From Anaerolineae bacterium (GTDB taxonomy: Bacteria > Chloroflexota > Anaerolineae > UBA1429): DNA of 15,722 bases. A program made the position numbers and the translations under genes. The stretch covers positions 1-15,722 of the forward strand of contig JAFGLK010000273.1 of NCBI GenBank assembly GCA_016928125.1, written 5' to 3'. The notes below the pieces were generated by a model. That model saw nothing but the letters and a program-made list of their open reading frames with translations, searched no databases and was not told where the DNA came from. Positions 6,215-14,141 of the stretch are shown here, piece after piece (positions within the stretch are counted from its first letter, which is position 1; every line of letters starts with the position of its first letter).

Positions 6215-9049
6215 CTATCTAGGCCGATTGCTCGGGTCGAGCCAGCGCCGGGCAGAATTGGGGAGCGAGGAAAGTGGCCCCTGACGCGCGGTACAGGGCG
6301 GCAAGGACCGCAGGATCGTGGCGCCATAGGACCTGGTCAGAATGCGCTTGTCCAGTAGCACGATGATGCCATAGTCATCTCGGCTGCGAATCAAGCGCCC
6401 AAAGCCCTGCCTAAAGCGCAAGATGGCTTCGGGGAGATGGTATTGGTTGAATGCATCCTCGAACGTCTCGGCCCTGGCCGCGAGAATCGGGTCGGTGGGC
6501 ACGGCAAAGGGAAGCCTCACGATGACCAGGCAGCTCAACGCCTGCCCCACGATGTCGACTCCTTCCCAGAAGCTGCGCGTGCCCAGCAGAACCGCCTTTG
6601 GGGTTGTGCGAAAGCTTTCCAGAATCTGCCGACGCGATCCGTCGATCCCCTGGCCAAAGAGGACGATCCCCTCGGCCTCAAGGGCGCGCTGGATGGCGTG
6701 GTAGGTGGCGTGAAGTTGGCTGTTGGACGTAAAGAGCACCAACATGCGCCCCTCTGTGGCTTTGCACAGATCGACGAGCGCCGCTTCGACTTGCTTCTGG
6801 TAGTAGGGCTGATTGGGCTCTGGGATATCCTTGGGCACATAGAGCAGGACGGCCGATTTCAGGTCAAAGGGAGAATCGAGCGCCAGCTCAACAGGGTCCT
6901 CGAGCCCCAATCGCTCGCTGATATAGTCAAAACTGCCCGCAGTACGCAGGGTGGCCGATGTCAAGATGGCCGTATCGACTTGACTGAAGAGCCGCTCTTG
7001 AAGGGTGGGGCCGATGTGCAGCGGCGCGCTATGCAGCGACAGCTCTCGGGTGCGCGGAGAGAGTGAGAACCAGTAGATCCCGTTCTCTTGGGGCTCAAAG
7101 AGGATGCTATCCAGACCCATCCAGATCTCAGTGCCGCGTTGTAGATAGGTGCGCACCTCTTGGGCGAGCTCGTTGCGCGCCTCATCGTCTTCCCCGCTGA
7201 TTGCTTCGATCCGCCCCAAGAGCCTTTCCAGCCCGTCCAGTATCTCCTTGAGGGGAGCCGACAAGCTTTCCCAGGCGATCTCGACGTTGCTCCACTCGGG
7301 CTGGGTGCGGAGTCCAGAGGTCAGACGCACTTGCTGATCATAGGTCTGGCCCTTCGCCAGGTCCAACTTGCCCATGCCGTCAAGAAAATGCTCGAACGTG
7401 TTGAACAGCTCATAGAGCCGCCTTTCAGCGATCTCGATCTGCTCAAGCAGCCCGTCGATGAGGGACGTGACCACATCGCGAACTGCGGGGCTCGCCTCGC
7501 GCTCAACGAAAAGCCCGGGCACACTGGCCAGCAGGCCGCCTGGCATATTGTTGCGCTCATGGCCCAGGCCGTTCAGAAAGGCATAGATCTCTTGTCGTCC
7601 AGCCTCAAACCCAAACTGATTGGTCGCCTGCTCCTCCAGATGGTGCGCCTCGTCGATGATCACATGCCGGTATTCGGGCAGTATACGGTTGTCGAGCACG
7701 AGATCCGACAGCAAGAGGGCGTGATTGATGATCACGATGTGAGCTCGCTCGGCCCGCGCGCGGGCCCGATAGAAGAAACACTGTCCAGACTGCCTGAAGG
7801 GACACAGCTCTCCCATGCACGTCTCAGAGGATGCCCCGAATTGGCTCCAGATGGCGTTCTCCTCGTTGATCAGCAGCAGCTCTGCCCGGTCGCCGGTCTG
7901 TGTCTGCGGCAGCCAGGCAAGGATCTTGGCCATGACGCGGGCTTCCTCTATCGAGAGCGGCCCCGCCCGGCGCTTTTGATTGAGGCTCCGTAGACAGATG
8001 TAGTTGCTCCGCCCCTTGAGCAGCGCGACCTGAAAATCGAGGGGCAAAATGCGCTTCAGATCGGGAATGTCCTTGGTGTAGAGTTGATCCTGCAGGTTGA
8101 TCGTGTTCGAGGAGACAATCACCCGACGTCCGTTCCGGACGGCAAAAAGGATGGCCGGCAAGAGATAGGCGAGCGACTTGCCTGTGCCGGTGCCCGCCTC
8201 GACCAGCAGATGCGTAGGATAGTTGAAGGAATCTCCCACCGCCTGGAGCATTTCGATCTGTTGGGTGCGGTATTCGTAGCCTGCGAAGGAGCGCTCAAAA
8301 GGGCCACCTGGCGAGAGGAAGGCGCTGAGTTCCTCCAGGTCGAGGGGTTCGATCTCTTCGGTTGGCTTGAGTGGTGACCACTGCGGCTCAGGCTGTATAT
8401 GTGCCAGCGACATACGCCCCGTCTCGCGTTGCGCCAGCGCCGAGCCGCCATCGCGCTGATCTCGCTCTGAGAGGATGTCTCGGAAGACTTGCAGGAGGGG
8501 CCATTGGGCGTCGTTTGCCAGGCGGCTCATCTCCTCGAGCGCGGCGCGATCCCAGCTGGAGGCGCCCTGGACGAGCGTCAAGAAGAGATCCCTCGTGGTC
8601 ATGGCATCGGCCAGGGCGCGATGGCTCTGGGCCACGTCGATGCCTCGATCCTCGGCCAGGGAGGCCAAAGTGTAACGCTCAGCCTCGGGTAGGAGGATGG
8701 TGGCGAGCTCAAAAGTATCGACCGTCATGTTCTGCAGGCTGAGGCCCTGGCGCGCGAGAAATGCAAGATCGTTGAGCACGTTGTGGCCCACCAGCGGATA
8801 GTGTTTCACAAAGGAGAGGATCTTGCCCCTCAGACTGCTGAAAGGAGGCGCAGCATCGATCTCGGCCTGGCTGATCCCAACCATCTGCTCGATCTTGAGG
8901 GGGATTCTGCGATCTGAATGGACCAGGCTGGTAAACGTCTCGAGCACCTCGTCACCACGAAACCTGACGAGGCCGATCTCGATGATCTCATCGCGATCGA
9001 CGTCCAGGCCCGTCAGCTCCAGATCCAGAGAAACATAGATGCGGGGCAT
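6215..9049 (-). CDS. dinG: DnaQ-DinG fusion: 3'-5' exonuclease domain plus Fe-S superfamily 2 helicase
   Basis: 944 residues, ATG at 9049 with a strong GGGAGGAGG Shine-Dalgarno. Residues 1-160 are a DEDDh exonuclease: Asp9 and Glu11 (DLELTG), Asp94 (GHNVLND), His143 and Asp148 (HRALAD). About 245-930 is an XPD/DinG-type helicase: Walker A at 283-292 (VEAGTGTGKS), DEAH box 466-469, and four cysteines at 352, 411, 416 and 424 placed to hold a 4Fe-4S cluster between motifs I and II. GTRSFWEGVDIVG and RQGFGRLIRS (about 880-889) are late helicase motifs. DinG proteins unwind 5'-3' and resolve R-loops, D-loops and G-quadruplexes; the exonuclease could trim 3' ends. All key residues appear intact. 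It is a monocistronic gene with its own promoter. Role in this organism is inferred from the family. Confidence 0.93.
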   Translation of the reverse strand: MPRIYVSLDLELTGLDVDRDEIIEIGLVRFRGDEVLETFTSLVHSDRRIPLKIEQMVGISQAEIDAAPPFSSLRGKILSFVKHYPLVGHNVLNDLAFLARQGLSLQNMTVDTFELATILLPEAERYTLASLAEDRGIDVAQSHRALADAMTTRDLFLTLVQGASSWDRAALEEMSRLANDAQWPLLQVFRDILSERDQRDGGSALAQRETGRMSLAHIQPEPQWSPLKPTEEIEPLDLEELSAFLSPGGPFERSFAGYEYRTQQIEMLQAVGDSFNYPTHLLVEAGTGTGKSLAYLLPAILFAVRNGRRVIVSSNTINLQDQLYTKDIPDLKRILPLDFQVALLKGRSNYICLRSLNQKRRAGPLSIEEARVMAKILAWLPQTQTGDRAELLLINEENAIWSQFGASSETCMGELCPFRQSGQCFFYRARARAERAHIVIINHALLLSDLVLDNRILPEYRHVIIDEAHHLEEQATNQFGFEAGRQEIYAFLNGLGHERNNMPGGLLASVPGLFVEREASPAVRDVVTSLIDGLLEQIEIAERRLYELFNTFEHFLDGMGKLDLAKGQTYDQQVRLTSGLRTQPEWSNVEIAWESLSAPLKEILDGLERLLGRIEAISGEDDEARNELAQEVRTYLQRGTEIWMGLDSILFEPQENGIYWFSLSPRTRELSLHSAPLHIGPTLQERLFSQVDTAILTSATLRTAGSFDYISERLGLEDPVELALDSPFDLKSAVLLYVPKDIPEPNQPYYQKQVEAALVDLCKATEGRMLVLFTSNSQLHATYHAIQRALEAEGIVLFGQGIDGSRRQILESFRTTPKAVLLGTRSFWEGVDIVGQALSCLVIVRLPFAVPTDPILAARAETFEDAFNQYHLPEAILRFRQGFGRLIRSRDDYGIIVLLDKRILTRSYGATILRSLPPCTARQGPLSSLPNSARRWLDPSNRPR

Positions 9050-9075
9050 GATCCTCCTCCCTCAGCGCTCATGTC

Positions 9076-9104
9076 ATTATACCTACAAAGAGGAGTGGCC
9101 CCAA
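9076..9104 (-). promoter_or_regulatory. Promoter for the DnaQ-DinG gene
   Basis: Minus strand: perfect TATAAT (9081-9076) 17 bp downstream of TTGGGG (9104-9099, 3 of 6). The expected start near 9069 leaves a leader of about 20 bases with the Shine-Dalgarno sequence. I see no LexA-type box. Confidence 0.6.
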
Positions 9105-9796
9105 AGGAGGGCGGGGATGGTCTGGCATCGCGAAGACGCGCGCCCAAGCATAAAGACTGAGCGAGTCAGCATTTAATATACTATCATGATAAACTTAATC
9201 ATAAATACGCTCTCGAGCGCTGACGCCCAATCTGTGCCCGCGACGTGATGCGAAGGCAGGTATGCATGGGGGCCCGGCAGGCATTCGATTCGAGAGTGGG
9301 ATGTATGCCGGGATGGTGGGATACAGGCCCAGGGCAGGGGGGATTTCGTCCCGCCTCGCGGGCTGGCCCAGCAATGGGTAGGAGCCGCCCTCTCAGCCTC
9401 TCCCAGGGACCTGCCACTCTAGCGCGTGCTCCTCGACCAGCGCCAGCAGTTCCCTATGCGGACCATTCTCTACTGTCAAGGCGCCCGATGCGCCAGGGGC
9501 GGGCTGGGCATTCACAGAGCGGGCAGTTTATGTGATGAAGGCATTGATACGCGAGATCCACGCTGGCGAGCGCACCTTCGTTCGCACGTCAACTCCTCGA
9601 CCGTGCCGGGGCGGGACGTGGGATGAATCGCTAGGCGGAGGTGTTCGGGACGGGGGCCAAGGCCTGGACATGGCTCCCTTGTTTCGTTCCGTACCATCAG
9701 CATATCGACCCGGCACCATTTTTCCAAAACGGCAGCTTTCCCCCTGATCTGAGGGAACAGGTGGCACACTTGCTCAACAATAAAGCAGGCCGAGAT
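9105..9796. other. Gene-poor stretch, nothing recognised
   Basis: About 690 bases between the divergent dinG and fmdB promoters. Short open frames occur on both strands but none has a recognisable motif or a convincing ribosome site. An AT-rich island at 9171-9208 (TTTAATATACTATCATGAT and following bases) contains a TATACT that could be a -10, with GTCAGC (9165-9170) and GCTGAC further right as weak inverted flanks. The remainder is GC-rich with only small hairpins. I checked for the conserved cores of tmRNA, RNase P RNA and SRP RNA and for tRNA T-arms and did not find them. An unannotated small RNA or gene remnant cannot be excluded. Confidence 0.5.
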
Positions 9797-9825
9797 TTGC
9801 GGAGACTCGCCAGTTGGCCTATAAT
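9797..9825 (+). promoter_or_regulatory. Promoter for the fmdB-like gene
   Basis: TTGCGG (9797-9802, 3 of 6), 17-bp spacer, perfect TATAAT (9820-9825). The expected start near 9832 gives a leader of about 75 bases before the ATG at 9908. Confidence 0.6.
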
Positions 9826-9907
9826 TCGAGCTTGGTGGCCGCGAACCCGAGACCCTATGGCCCCGTTAGAGCCTTTGATCGCATCCGCTTGGGAGGTACG
9901 AACTGCT

Positions 9908-10192
9908 ATGCCGACATACGAGTACGAATGCGACGAATGTGGCATCAGGTTCGATCGTTTCCAGCATTTCTCAGACGACCCCCTCAGAGCCTGCCCGGAA
10001 TGTGGGGGGCCTGTCCATCGTGTGATTCATCCGGTGGGCATCGTCTTCAAAGGCAAAGGGTTCTATGTGACGGACAACAAGAGCAACACCGCCTCGCTCA
10101 CGCCCAAGTCTGCGGCCAAATCGGATGAATCCCAATCCACCGAGAAGGTATCAGAGAAGACGGAGCCCAAGGCCTCCACCAAAGAAGACTGA
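9908..10192 (+). CDS. FmdB-family zinc ribbon protein
   Basis: 94 residues from ATG 9908, with GGGAGG (9891-9896) upstream. The frame stays open further upstream to 9641 but that part has no family similarity and precedes the promoter. Residues 1-50 form the FmdB/CxxC_CxxC_SSSS putative regulatory domain: MPTYEYEC start, zinc ligands Cys8, Cys11, Cys29 and Cys32 (CDEC and CPEC), then GPVHRVIHPVGIVFKGKGFYVTD, a segment typical of the family. The tail from about 55 is Ser/Lys/Glu-rich and probably disordered. The first member was described near formamidase genes of Methylophilus as a putative regulator; the molecular function of most homologues is unknown. It ends 21 bases before a strong terminator. 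Confidence 0.9.
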   Translation: MPTYEYECDECGIRFDRFQHFSDDPLRACPECGGPVHRVIHPVGIVFKGKGFYVTDNKSNTASLTPKSAAKSDESQSTEKVSEKTEPKASTKED

Positions 10193-10212
10193 TTCTTGGG
10201 CAACAAAAACTG

Positions 10213-10244
10213 AGCGGTGCCATGCAGGATCTCATGGCACCGCT
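10213..10244. terminator. Bidirectional intrinsic terminator
   Basis: Perfect 12-bp stem, AGCGGTGCCATG (10213-10224) and CATGGCACCGCT (10233-10244), with an 8-base loop. It is followed by TTTTC on the + strand and by TTTTTG (after CAG) on the minus strand, so it can end both fmdB and the converging 99-residue gene. Confidence 0.85.
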
Positions 10245-10296
10245 TTTCATGCGTGCGCGTCGTCTCCCTGGCCATGTGCACTTCAGAGAGACTCTC

Positions 10297-10596
10297 TCAG
10301 AGCTGAAATCCCCCCGTCGCCTTGACGACCTTGTGCTCAAAATCGACGGCTATGCCCGCGAGTTTCTCCTGCAGGGCTCTCCAAGCATCGCTGGCCAGCG
10401 CCTTCTCCATCGCCTCCAGATCATCTGTGACGCCACCCGCCAAGGCCTGAGGGCCCTGGCCCCAGACCGCATACCACGCATCGGTCGGCTGCAGACCCAT
10501 TTCCAGTAGGGCCTTGGCAAAGTCGCGCGTGAGAAACTCGAGATACTCGTTCTCTTTGCCTTCGCGGACATTCCAGGTCAGGATGAGCTTGATCAT
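10297..10596 (-). CDS. Small protein, probably a dimeric alpha/beta-barrel (ABM-like) domain
   Basis: 99 residues from ATG 10596, with AAAGGGG about nine bases upstream. The frame runs open to 10971 but the upstream part is the antisense of dtd and lies before the promoter, so the short start is chosen. The sequence opens with a beta strand MIKLILTWNV, then a helix (REGKENEYLEFLTRDFAKALLEMG), a strand with DAWYAVWG, a helix (DDLEAMEKALASDAWRALQEKL) and a final strand DFEHKVVKATGGFQL. This order, with length near 100, resembles the ferredoxin-like dimeric barrel of NIPSNAP, EthD or antibiotic-biosynthesis monooxygenase proteins. I do not recognise a specific family and no catalytic residues can be named. 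It is divergent from dtd. Confidence 0.7.
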   Translation of the reverse strand: MIKLILTWNVREGKENEYLEFLTRDFAKALLEMGLQPTDAWYAVWGQGPQALAGGVTDDLEAMEKALASDAWRALQEKLAGIAVDFEHKVVKATGGFQL

Positions 10597-10624
10597 CGTC
10601 ACGGCCCCTTTCGGTATTGAGTAT

Positions 10625-10653
10625 ACTATAGCCGAGCGGCCACACGATGACAA
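10625..10653 (-). promoter_or_regulatory. Strong promoter for the 99-residue gene
   Basis: Minus strand: TTGTCA (10653-10648, 5 of 6), exact 17-bp spacer, TATAGT (10630-10625, 5 of 6). A palindromic AGTATACT (10620-10627) overlaps the -10. Confidence 0.65.
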
Positions 10654-10732
10654 ATGGGCGCCTGTGCTGCCGTGCCGACACATTGTCGCCGAGTGCATAG
10701 ACCAAGCGATCGGAACATCAGGAGGGTAAGGG

Positions 10733-11203
10733 ATGCGAGCGCTTTTGCAGCGGGTGACGCAGGCATCGGTGAAGGTCGACGGAGAAATGGTGGGGCAGAT
10801 CGCAGGGGGACTGGTGATTCTCCTAGGCATCAAGGCGGGCGACACAGAAGCCGACGCCGGGTGGCTAGCCCAAAAGATCGCCAATCTGCGCATCTTTGAG
10901 GATGCGGACGGCCGTTTTAACCTATCCCTCCTGGATATGGCCGGCGAGGCCCTGGTGATCTCGCAATTCACCCTTTACGGCAATGCGCGACGTGGTCGCC
11001 GTCCCAGCTTCAGCGAGGCAGCGCCTCCCGAGATCGCCGAGCCCCTCGTCGATCGGTTTGGGGTGCTATTGTCTGAGCAAGGGATCAACAAAGTGCGGTT
11101 CGGACGATTCGGAGCTCACATGCTGGTCGAGATCCACAATGATGGCCCCTTCACGCTGATGCTCGACACCGAGGTATCCCGCCGGGGCAACCTCAAAGCA
11201 TGA
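10733..11203 (+). CDS. dtd: D-aminoacyl-tRNA deacylase
   Basis: 156 residues, ATG 10733, with GGAGGG eight bases upstream. The enzyme hydrolyses D-aminoacyl-tRNA (D-Tyr and others) and Gly-tRNA(Ala), keeping D-amino acids out of proteins; it acts in the cytosol as a homodimer. Seen: N-terminal MRALLQRVTQASVKVDG, the first active-site motif SQFTLYGN at 77-84, KGRRPSF-type RRGRRPSFSEAA, and the second motif NDGPFTLMLD at 136-145, whose Gly138-Pro139 is the cis-Pro chirality filter. Length is normal for the family. The gene diverges from the 99-residue gene and converges on the amidase gene, 41 bases away; I see no T-run terminator between them. Confidence 0.96.
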   Translation: MRALLQRVTQASVKVDGEMVGQIAGGLVILLGIKAGDTEADAGWLAQKIANLRIFEDADGRFNLSLLDMAGEALVISQFTLYGNARRGRRPSFSEAAPPEIAEPLVDRFGVLLSEQGINKVRFGRFGAHMLVEIHNDGPFTLMLDTEVSRRGNLKA

Positions 11204-11244
11204 CATCCCGGCCGAGCGATGCGCACGCCACAGCCCGCGCATAC

Positions 11245-12375
11245 TCAAGGGCTTGATCCTTCGGCCAGGTAGGCCGCGATCGCATCTGCATAGGCGACGG
11301 CCACCAGATCCTGCACAGCGGGATCACAGATCAGGCGCGCCTCGCGCGCATGAGTGATAAAGACCGTCTCGCTGAGCACGCCCGGCATTTGCGAGGCGCG
11401 TGCGATTCGGGCGCTTTCCGGCCCCAGTAAGACCAAATGGCTGCCCGGCTCACCGGGTGTCATCAGCGCCAGATCATCCTCCACATCGCGCGCCATCATG
11501 ACGTGGCCCAGATTCCGAAAGGTCTCCACCAGGTGCTCCTGCACCAACTCGGCCAAGCGCAGGCTAGCCTCTGAGAAGGGCCGATCCTTGCAGTAGAACG
11601 TGACGCTGCCGCCGATATCGGGAGCGAGCGACCCATCCTCCCAGTAGAACGCGTTTTGATGGATCGAGAGCAAAAGATCTGCCTCAGCGGCATTCACCAG
11701 GTCCACGCGAGCTTGCAGCTCATCCAGATACTCAACGGTGCCATTGCCGTTTACGTCCTCACCCTCTTCGTTCAGCATATAGTCGCCATCTCGCGTGAGC
11801 ACCACTTGGTAGCCTCTGGCCACCAGCTTCTCGCGCAGGTTGAGGGCCAGCGCCAGGTTGATCTCCTTCTCTGAGAAGTCAATCTCCCCGCTGGCGTTGT
11901 AGTGGGGCGCGCCCACATCAAGCCCCCCGTGTCCAGGGTCAATGGCGATCACGGGCACTGGGTTGTGCCGCGACCTCGAGGGAGCGGGCGTAGGCCTAAG
12001 CGTCGCGGTCGGGAAAGGGGTATCTGTGCTGGCCTGGGTCGACGTGGCCGTAGGTGTCCCCGAGGGGGTAGCTGCGAGGGTTGGGGTGGAGCTACTGGCG
12101 ATTGGGGAATTGGCGTGGCTGGAAGCCGGCGTTCCCTGGGCAATGGGTACGGATGGCGTGGTGGTCGGCTGATTGCGCGTGAATGAGGAGGCCGTCGCCG
12201 CCTGAGTCGTCGGCGTATGGACGGGCGACGCGGGCTCGGAGGGTCGCACTGTGGCTGGCAGGCCAGTGGGTGTTATGGACGGGGCCGAGCTACAACCCAA
12301 CAAGACGACGCAAAGACCAGACAGGAAGCCTTGTGCCAGACGCATTGGCGTCGCTCGGCTGCCAGTCACAGGCAT
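11245..12375 (-). CDS. N-acetylmuramoyl-L-alanine amidase (Amidase_3), lipoprotein type
   Basis: 376 residues. It cleaves the bond between N-acetylmuramic acid and L-alanine in peptidoglycan. Residues 11-28 are a lipoprotein signal (CVVLLGC, Cys28 likely lipidated). A Ser/Thr/Pro-rich linker of about 110 residues (29-138) should span the envelope, and the catalytic domain runs from 140 to 370. Zinc ligands: His149 (DPGHGG), Glu169 (FSEKEINLA) and His239 (SIHQNAF); catalytic Glu336 (LSETVFITH). Between them, DVNGNGTVEYLDEL (207-220) reads as an EF-hand or dockerin-like calcium loop. The ATG at 12375 abuts GGCAGGGG; ATG 12345 would give a shorter, more typical signal but lacks a Shine-Dalgarno sequence, so the start is uncertain. 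It is the last gene of the operon, 18 bases after the glycosyltransferase stop. Confidence 0.9.
   Translation of the reverse strand: MPVTGSRATPMRLAQGFLSGLCVVLLGCSSAPSITPTGLPATVRPSEPASPVHTPTTQAATASSFTRNQPTTTPSVPIAQGTPASSHANSPIASSSTPTLAATPSGTPTATSTQASTDTPFPTATLRPTPAPSRSRHNPVPVIAIDPGHGGLDVGAPHYNASGEIDFSEKEINLALALNLREKLVARGYQVVLTRDGDYMLNEEGEDVNGNGTVEYLDELQARVDLVNAAEADLLLSIHQNAFYWEDGSLAPDIGGSVTFYCKDRPFSEASLRLAELVQEHLVETFRNLGHVMMARDVEDDLALMTPGEPGSHLVLLGPESARIARASQMPGVLSETVFITHAREARLICDPAVQDLVAVAYADAIAAYLAEGSSP
11722..11757 (-). other. EF-hand/dockerin-like calcium loop encoded within the amidase
   Basis: Codons 207-218 spell D-V-N-G-N-G-T-V-E-Y-L-D, with acidic or amide residues at loop positions 1, 3, 5, 9 and 12, Gly at 6 and a hydrophobic residue at 8, as in calcium loops. 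Confidence 0.6.
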
Positions 12376-12393
12376 CCCCTGCCGGGGGCCAAG

Positions 12394-13911
12394 CTATTCC
12401 CCATTCCGCAGAACGGATACTGTCGGCTGAGTCTCACGACGATGGGTCTGCGCCCAGGTGTAGACCTCGACGTAGCGGGCAGCCGATTCGGCCCAGGAGA
12501 AATCCCGGGCCATGCCGCGTCTCTGCAATGCGCGCCAATGCTCCACGTGGCGGTAGGCTTCGAGGGCCCGGACGATTGCCGTATACAGAGCCATGGCGTC
12601 GTACGCCTGGAAGGTAAAGCCCGTGCCTTGTTGCAGACTGGGCTCATAGGGCTCTACGGTGTCCGCTAGGCCACCTACCGCCCTGACGATGGGCACGCTC
12701 CCATAGCGCATGGCCGCCATCTGTCCCAGACCGCAGGGCTCAAGCAAAGAGGGCATGAGCACCAGATCGGAGCCAGCGTAGATTTGGTGCTCGATGGCGT
12801 CGTTGAAGGTCAGGTGGAGGGCCATACGGCCAGGAAAGCGCTGGACATACTCGCTGAGTAATTCATGATATTCGGGGTCCCCGACGCCCATGATCACGAG
12901 CTGGAAATCAAGATTAGCCATCAGCGGATCGAGGATAGCTGTAAGCAGGTCCAGGCCCTTGGAAGCAGTCAGACGCGAGATCATGCCAATCAGGGGCACG
13001 TCGGCTCGAACCTCAAAGCCACACATGCGCTGCAAGGCCTCTTTGTTCTCTGCGCGGCGATCCAGCGACTGGGGATCATAGGTCTTGTGAATGCTCGGAT
13101 CGCTGGACGGATCATACACCGTCGTGTCGATGCCACTGAGTATCCCAAAAAGCTGCTCGCTTCGATCTCGCAGCAGTGGGTCGAGCCGCTGCCCAGACTC
13201 GGGCGTCTGGATCTCGCATGCATACGACTCGCTGACCGTTGTGATCGCGTCAGCATAGAACAGGCCCCGCCCGAGTAAATCAACCAACTCGCCCAGGTCA
13301 GAGATCGCAGGGTGGAACAGAAAGCCTTGCTCCGCAATACCGGCGACCTGAAGCACGCGATAGCCAAAGACCCCCTCGTGAGACAGACGATGCACGGTGA
13401 ATACGGAAGCCGTTTGCTTGTAGATAGGATCATCGCGATACACCGTAGCCAGCCAGTTGGGTACGAGGCCAGTCTGCCAGTCGTGGCAATGGATGATATC
13501 AGGATGCCAGTCCGTCTCGGGGCGTTTGAGCAACTCGAGCACCGCGCGAGAGTAAAAGATGAACGCGTCCGCGTCATCGGCATAGGCGGACAGGGTGCGG
13601 GCGCCGAAATAGCGCACGTTGTCTATCAGATAGACTGGGACGCCCGACGCCGTCTGGGTCTCGTAGACCGTGGCTAGATCCTGGCGCTGGTCCATAGGCA
13701 CCGGATAGGGCGAAATACGCTGTTCGAGATCGAATCGGAGAGCATCGATATGCCTGTAGCGCGGCATGGCGACGCGCACATCATGGCCCAAGGCATGCAG
13801 CGCCTGCACCAGGGACCCCACGACCACGGCGACCTCCCCCGTTCTGGCGAATGGGGTCATCTCGGCCGTCATGATCAGGATGCGCAAGGGAGAGGTTGCA
13901 GGTGTTGACAT
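12394..13911 (-). CDS. GT5-family glycogen/starch synthase-like glycosyltransferase
   Basis: 505 residues from ATG 13911; an in-frame TTG at 13917 is an alternative, with GGAAGG in front of both. GT5 enzymes add glucose from ADP-glucose to alpha-1,4-glucan. Seen: N-terminal Rossmann start LRILIMTAEMTPF, HDWQTGLVPNWL, SVFTVHRLSHEGVFGY (family His kept), ISRLTASKGLDLL (Arg and Lys donor-site residues kept), EPCGLGQMAAMRYGSVPIV with the catalytic Glu and conserved Cys, and GGLADTV. The N-terminal KTGGLADV motif for ADP-glucose and glucan binding is altered to RTGEVAVV: the second Gly is Glu and the Asp is Val. It may be a paralogue with a changed substrate or acceptor. No glgB, glgC or glgP is nearby. 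It sits in the operon after the two-TM protein and before the amidase. Confidence 0.85.
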   Translation of the reverse strand: MSTPATSPLRILIMTAEMTPFARTGEVAVVVGSLVQALHALGHDVRVAMPRYRHIDALRFDLEQRISPYPVPMDQRQDLATVYETQTASGVPVYLIDNVRYFGARTLSAYADDADAFIFYSRAVLELLKRPETDWHPDIIHCHDWQTGLVPNWLATVYRDDPIYKQTASVFTVHRLSHEGVFGYRVLQVAGIAEQGFLFHPAISDLGELVDLLGRGLFYADAITTVSESYACEIQTPESGQRLDPLLRDRSEQLFGILSGIDTTVYDPSSDPSIHKTYDPQSLDRRAENKEALQRMCGFEVRADVPLIGMISRLTASKGLDLLTAILDPLMANLDFQLVIMGVGDPEYHELLSEYVQRFPGRMALHLTFNDAIEHQIYAGSDLVLMPSLLEPCGLGQMAAMRYGSVPIVRAVGGLADTVEPYEPSLQQGTGFTFQAYDAMALYTAIVRALEAYRHVEHWRALQRRGMARDFSWAESAARYVEVYTWAQTHRRETQPTVSVLRNGE

Positions 13912-13946
13912 GGACAAACTGCCTTCCAGATTGCTTCAGGATCGTG

Positions 13947-14141
13947 CTACTCCCAACTGATGATCCACGCGCAGGCCCCAGCCAATGCGACGCAGGCTCC
14001 CGCCAAGCCCACGAACTGCCCGGCGGTGAGATCCTGGCCGCGCGCGGCCCACACAAAGAGGATGACCATGCCGATAGATAGAAAGATCCAGTTGCTCAGC
14101 CGAGGATGCTGCTGGACAAAGGCCTTGAACCGTTCGATCAT
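13947..14141 (-). CDS. Small two-TM membrane protein of unknown function
   Basis: 64 residues from ATG 14141. Its start overlaps the coaE stop in an ATGA arrangement (14138-14141), so translation is probably coupled. A charged N-terminus (MIERFKAFVQQHPR) is followed by a hydrophobic helix (about 17-33), a short loop RGQDLT, and a second helix (about 40-60) rich in Ala and Gly. No known motif is visible. The Arg before helix 1 and the loop Arg suggest a hairpin with both ends in the cytoplasm. The open frame, overlap and hydrophobic pattern make it a real gene rather than a chance frame. Confidence 0.7.
   Translation of the reverse strand: MIERFKAFVQQHPRLSNWIFLSIGMVILFVWAARGQDLTAGQFVGLAGACVALAGACAWIISWE

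Noticed and set aside
7160..7993. A 277-codon + strand frame inside the DnaQ-DinG gene
   Set aside because: It is antisense to conserved helicase sequence including the DEAH box and cysteine region and has no motif of its own.
9281..9306. A GATTCGAG segment resembling a tRNA T-arm
   Set aside because: No matching acceptor or anticodon stems can be folded around it on either strand.
9641..9907. Upstream extension of the fmdB-like gene
   Set aside because: Most of it precedes the TATAAT promoter, and the conserved MPTYEYEC start with a ribosome site is at 9908.
10597..10971. N-terminal extension of the 99-residue protein
   Set aside because: The extension is antisense to dtd, is low-complexity, and lies upstream of the strong promoter at 10625-10653.
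11219..11242. ATGCGC/GCGCAT hairpin between dtd and the amidase gene as a terminator
   Set aside because: Only a 6-bp stem with a 12-base loop and no T-run on either side.
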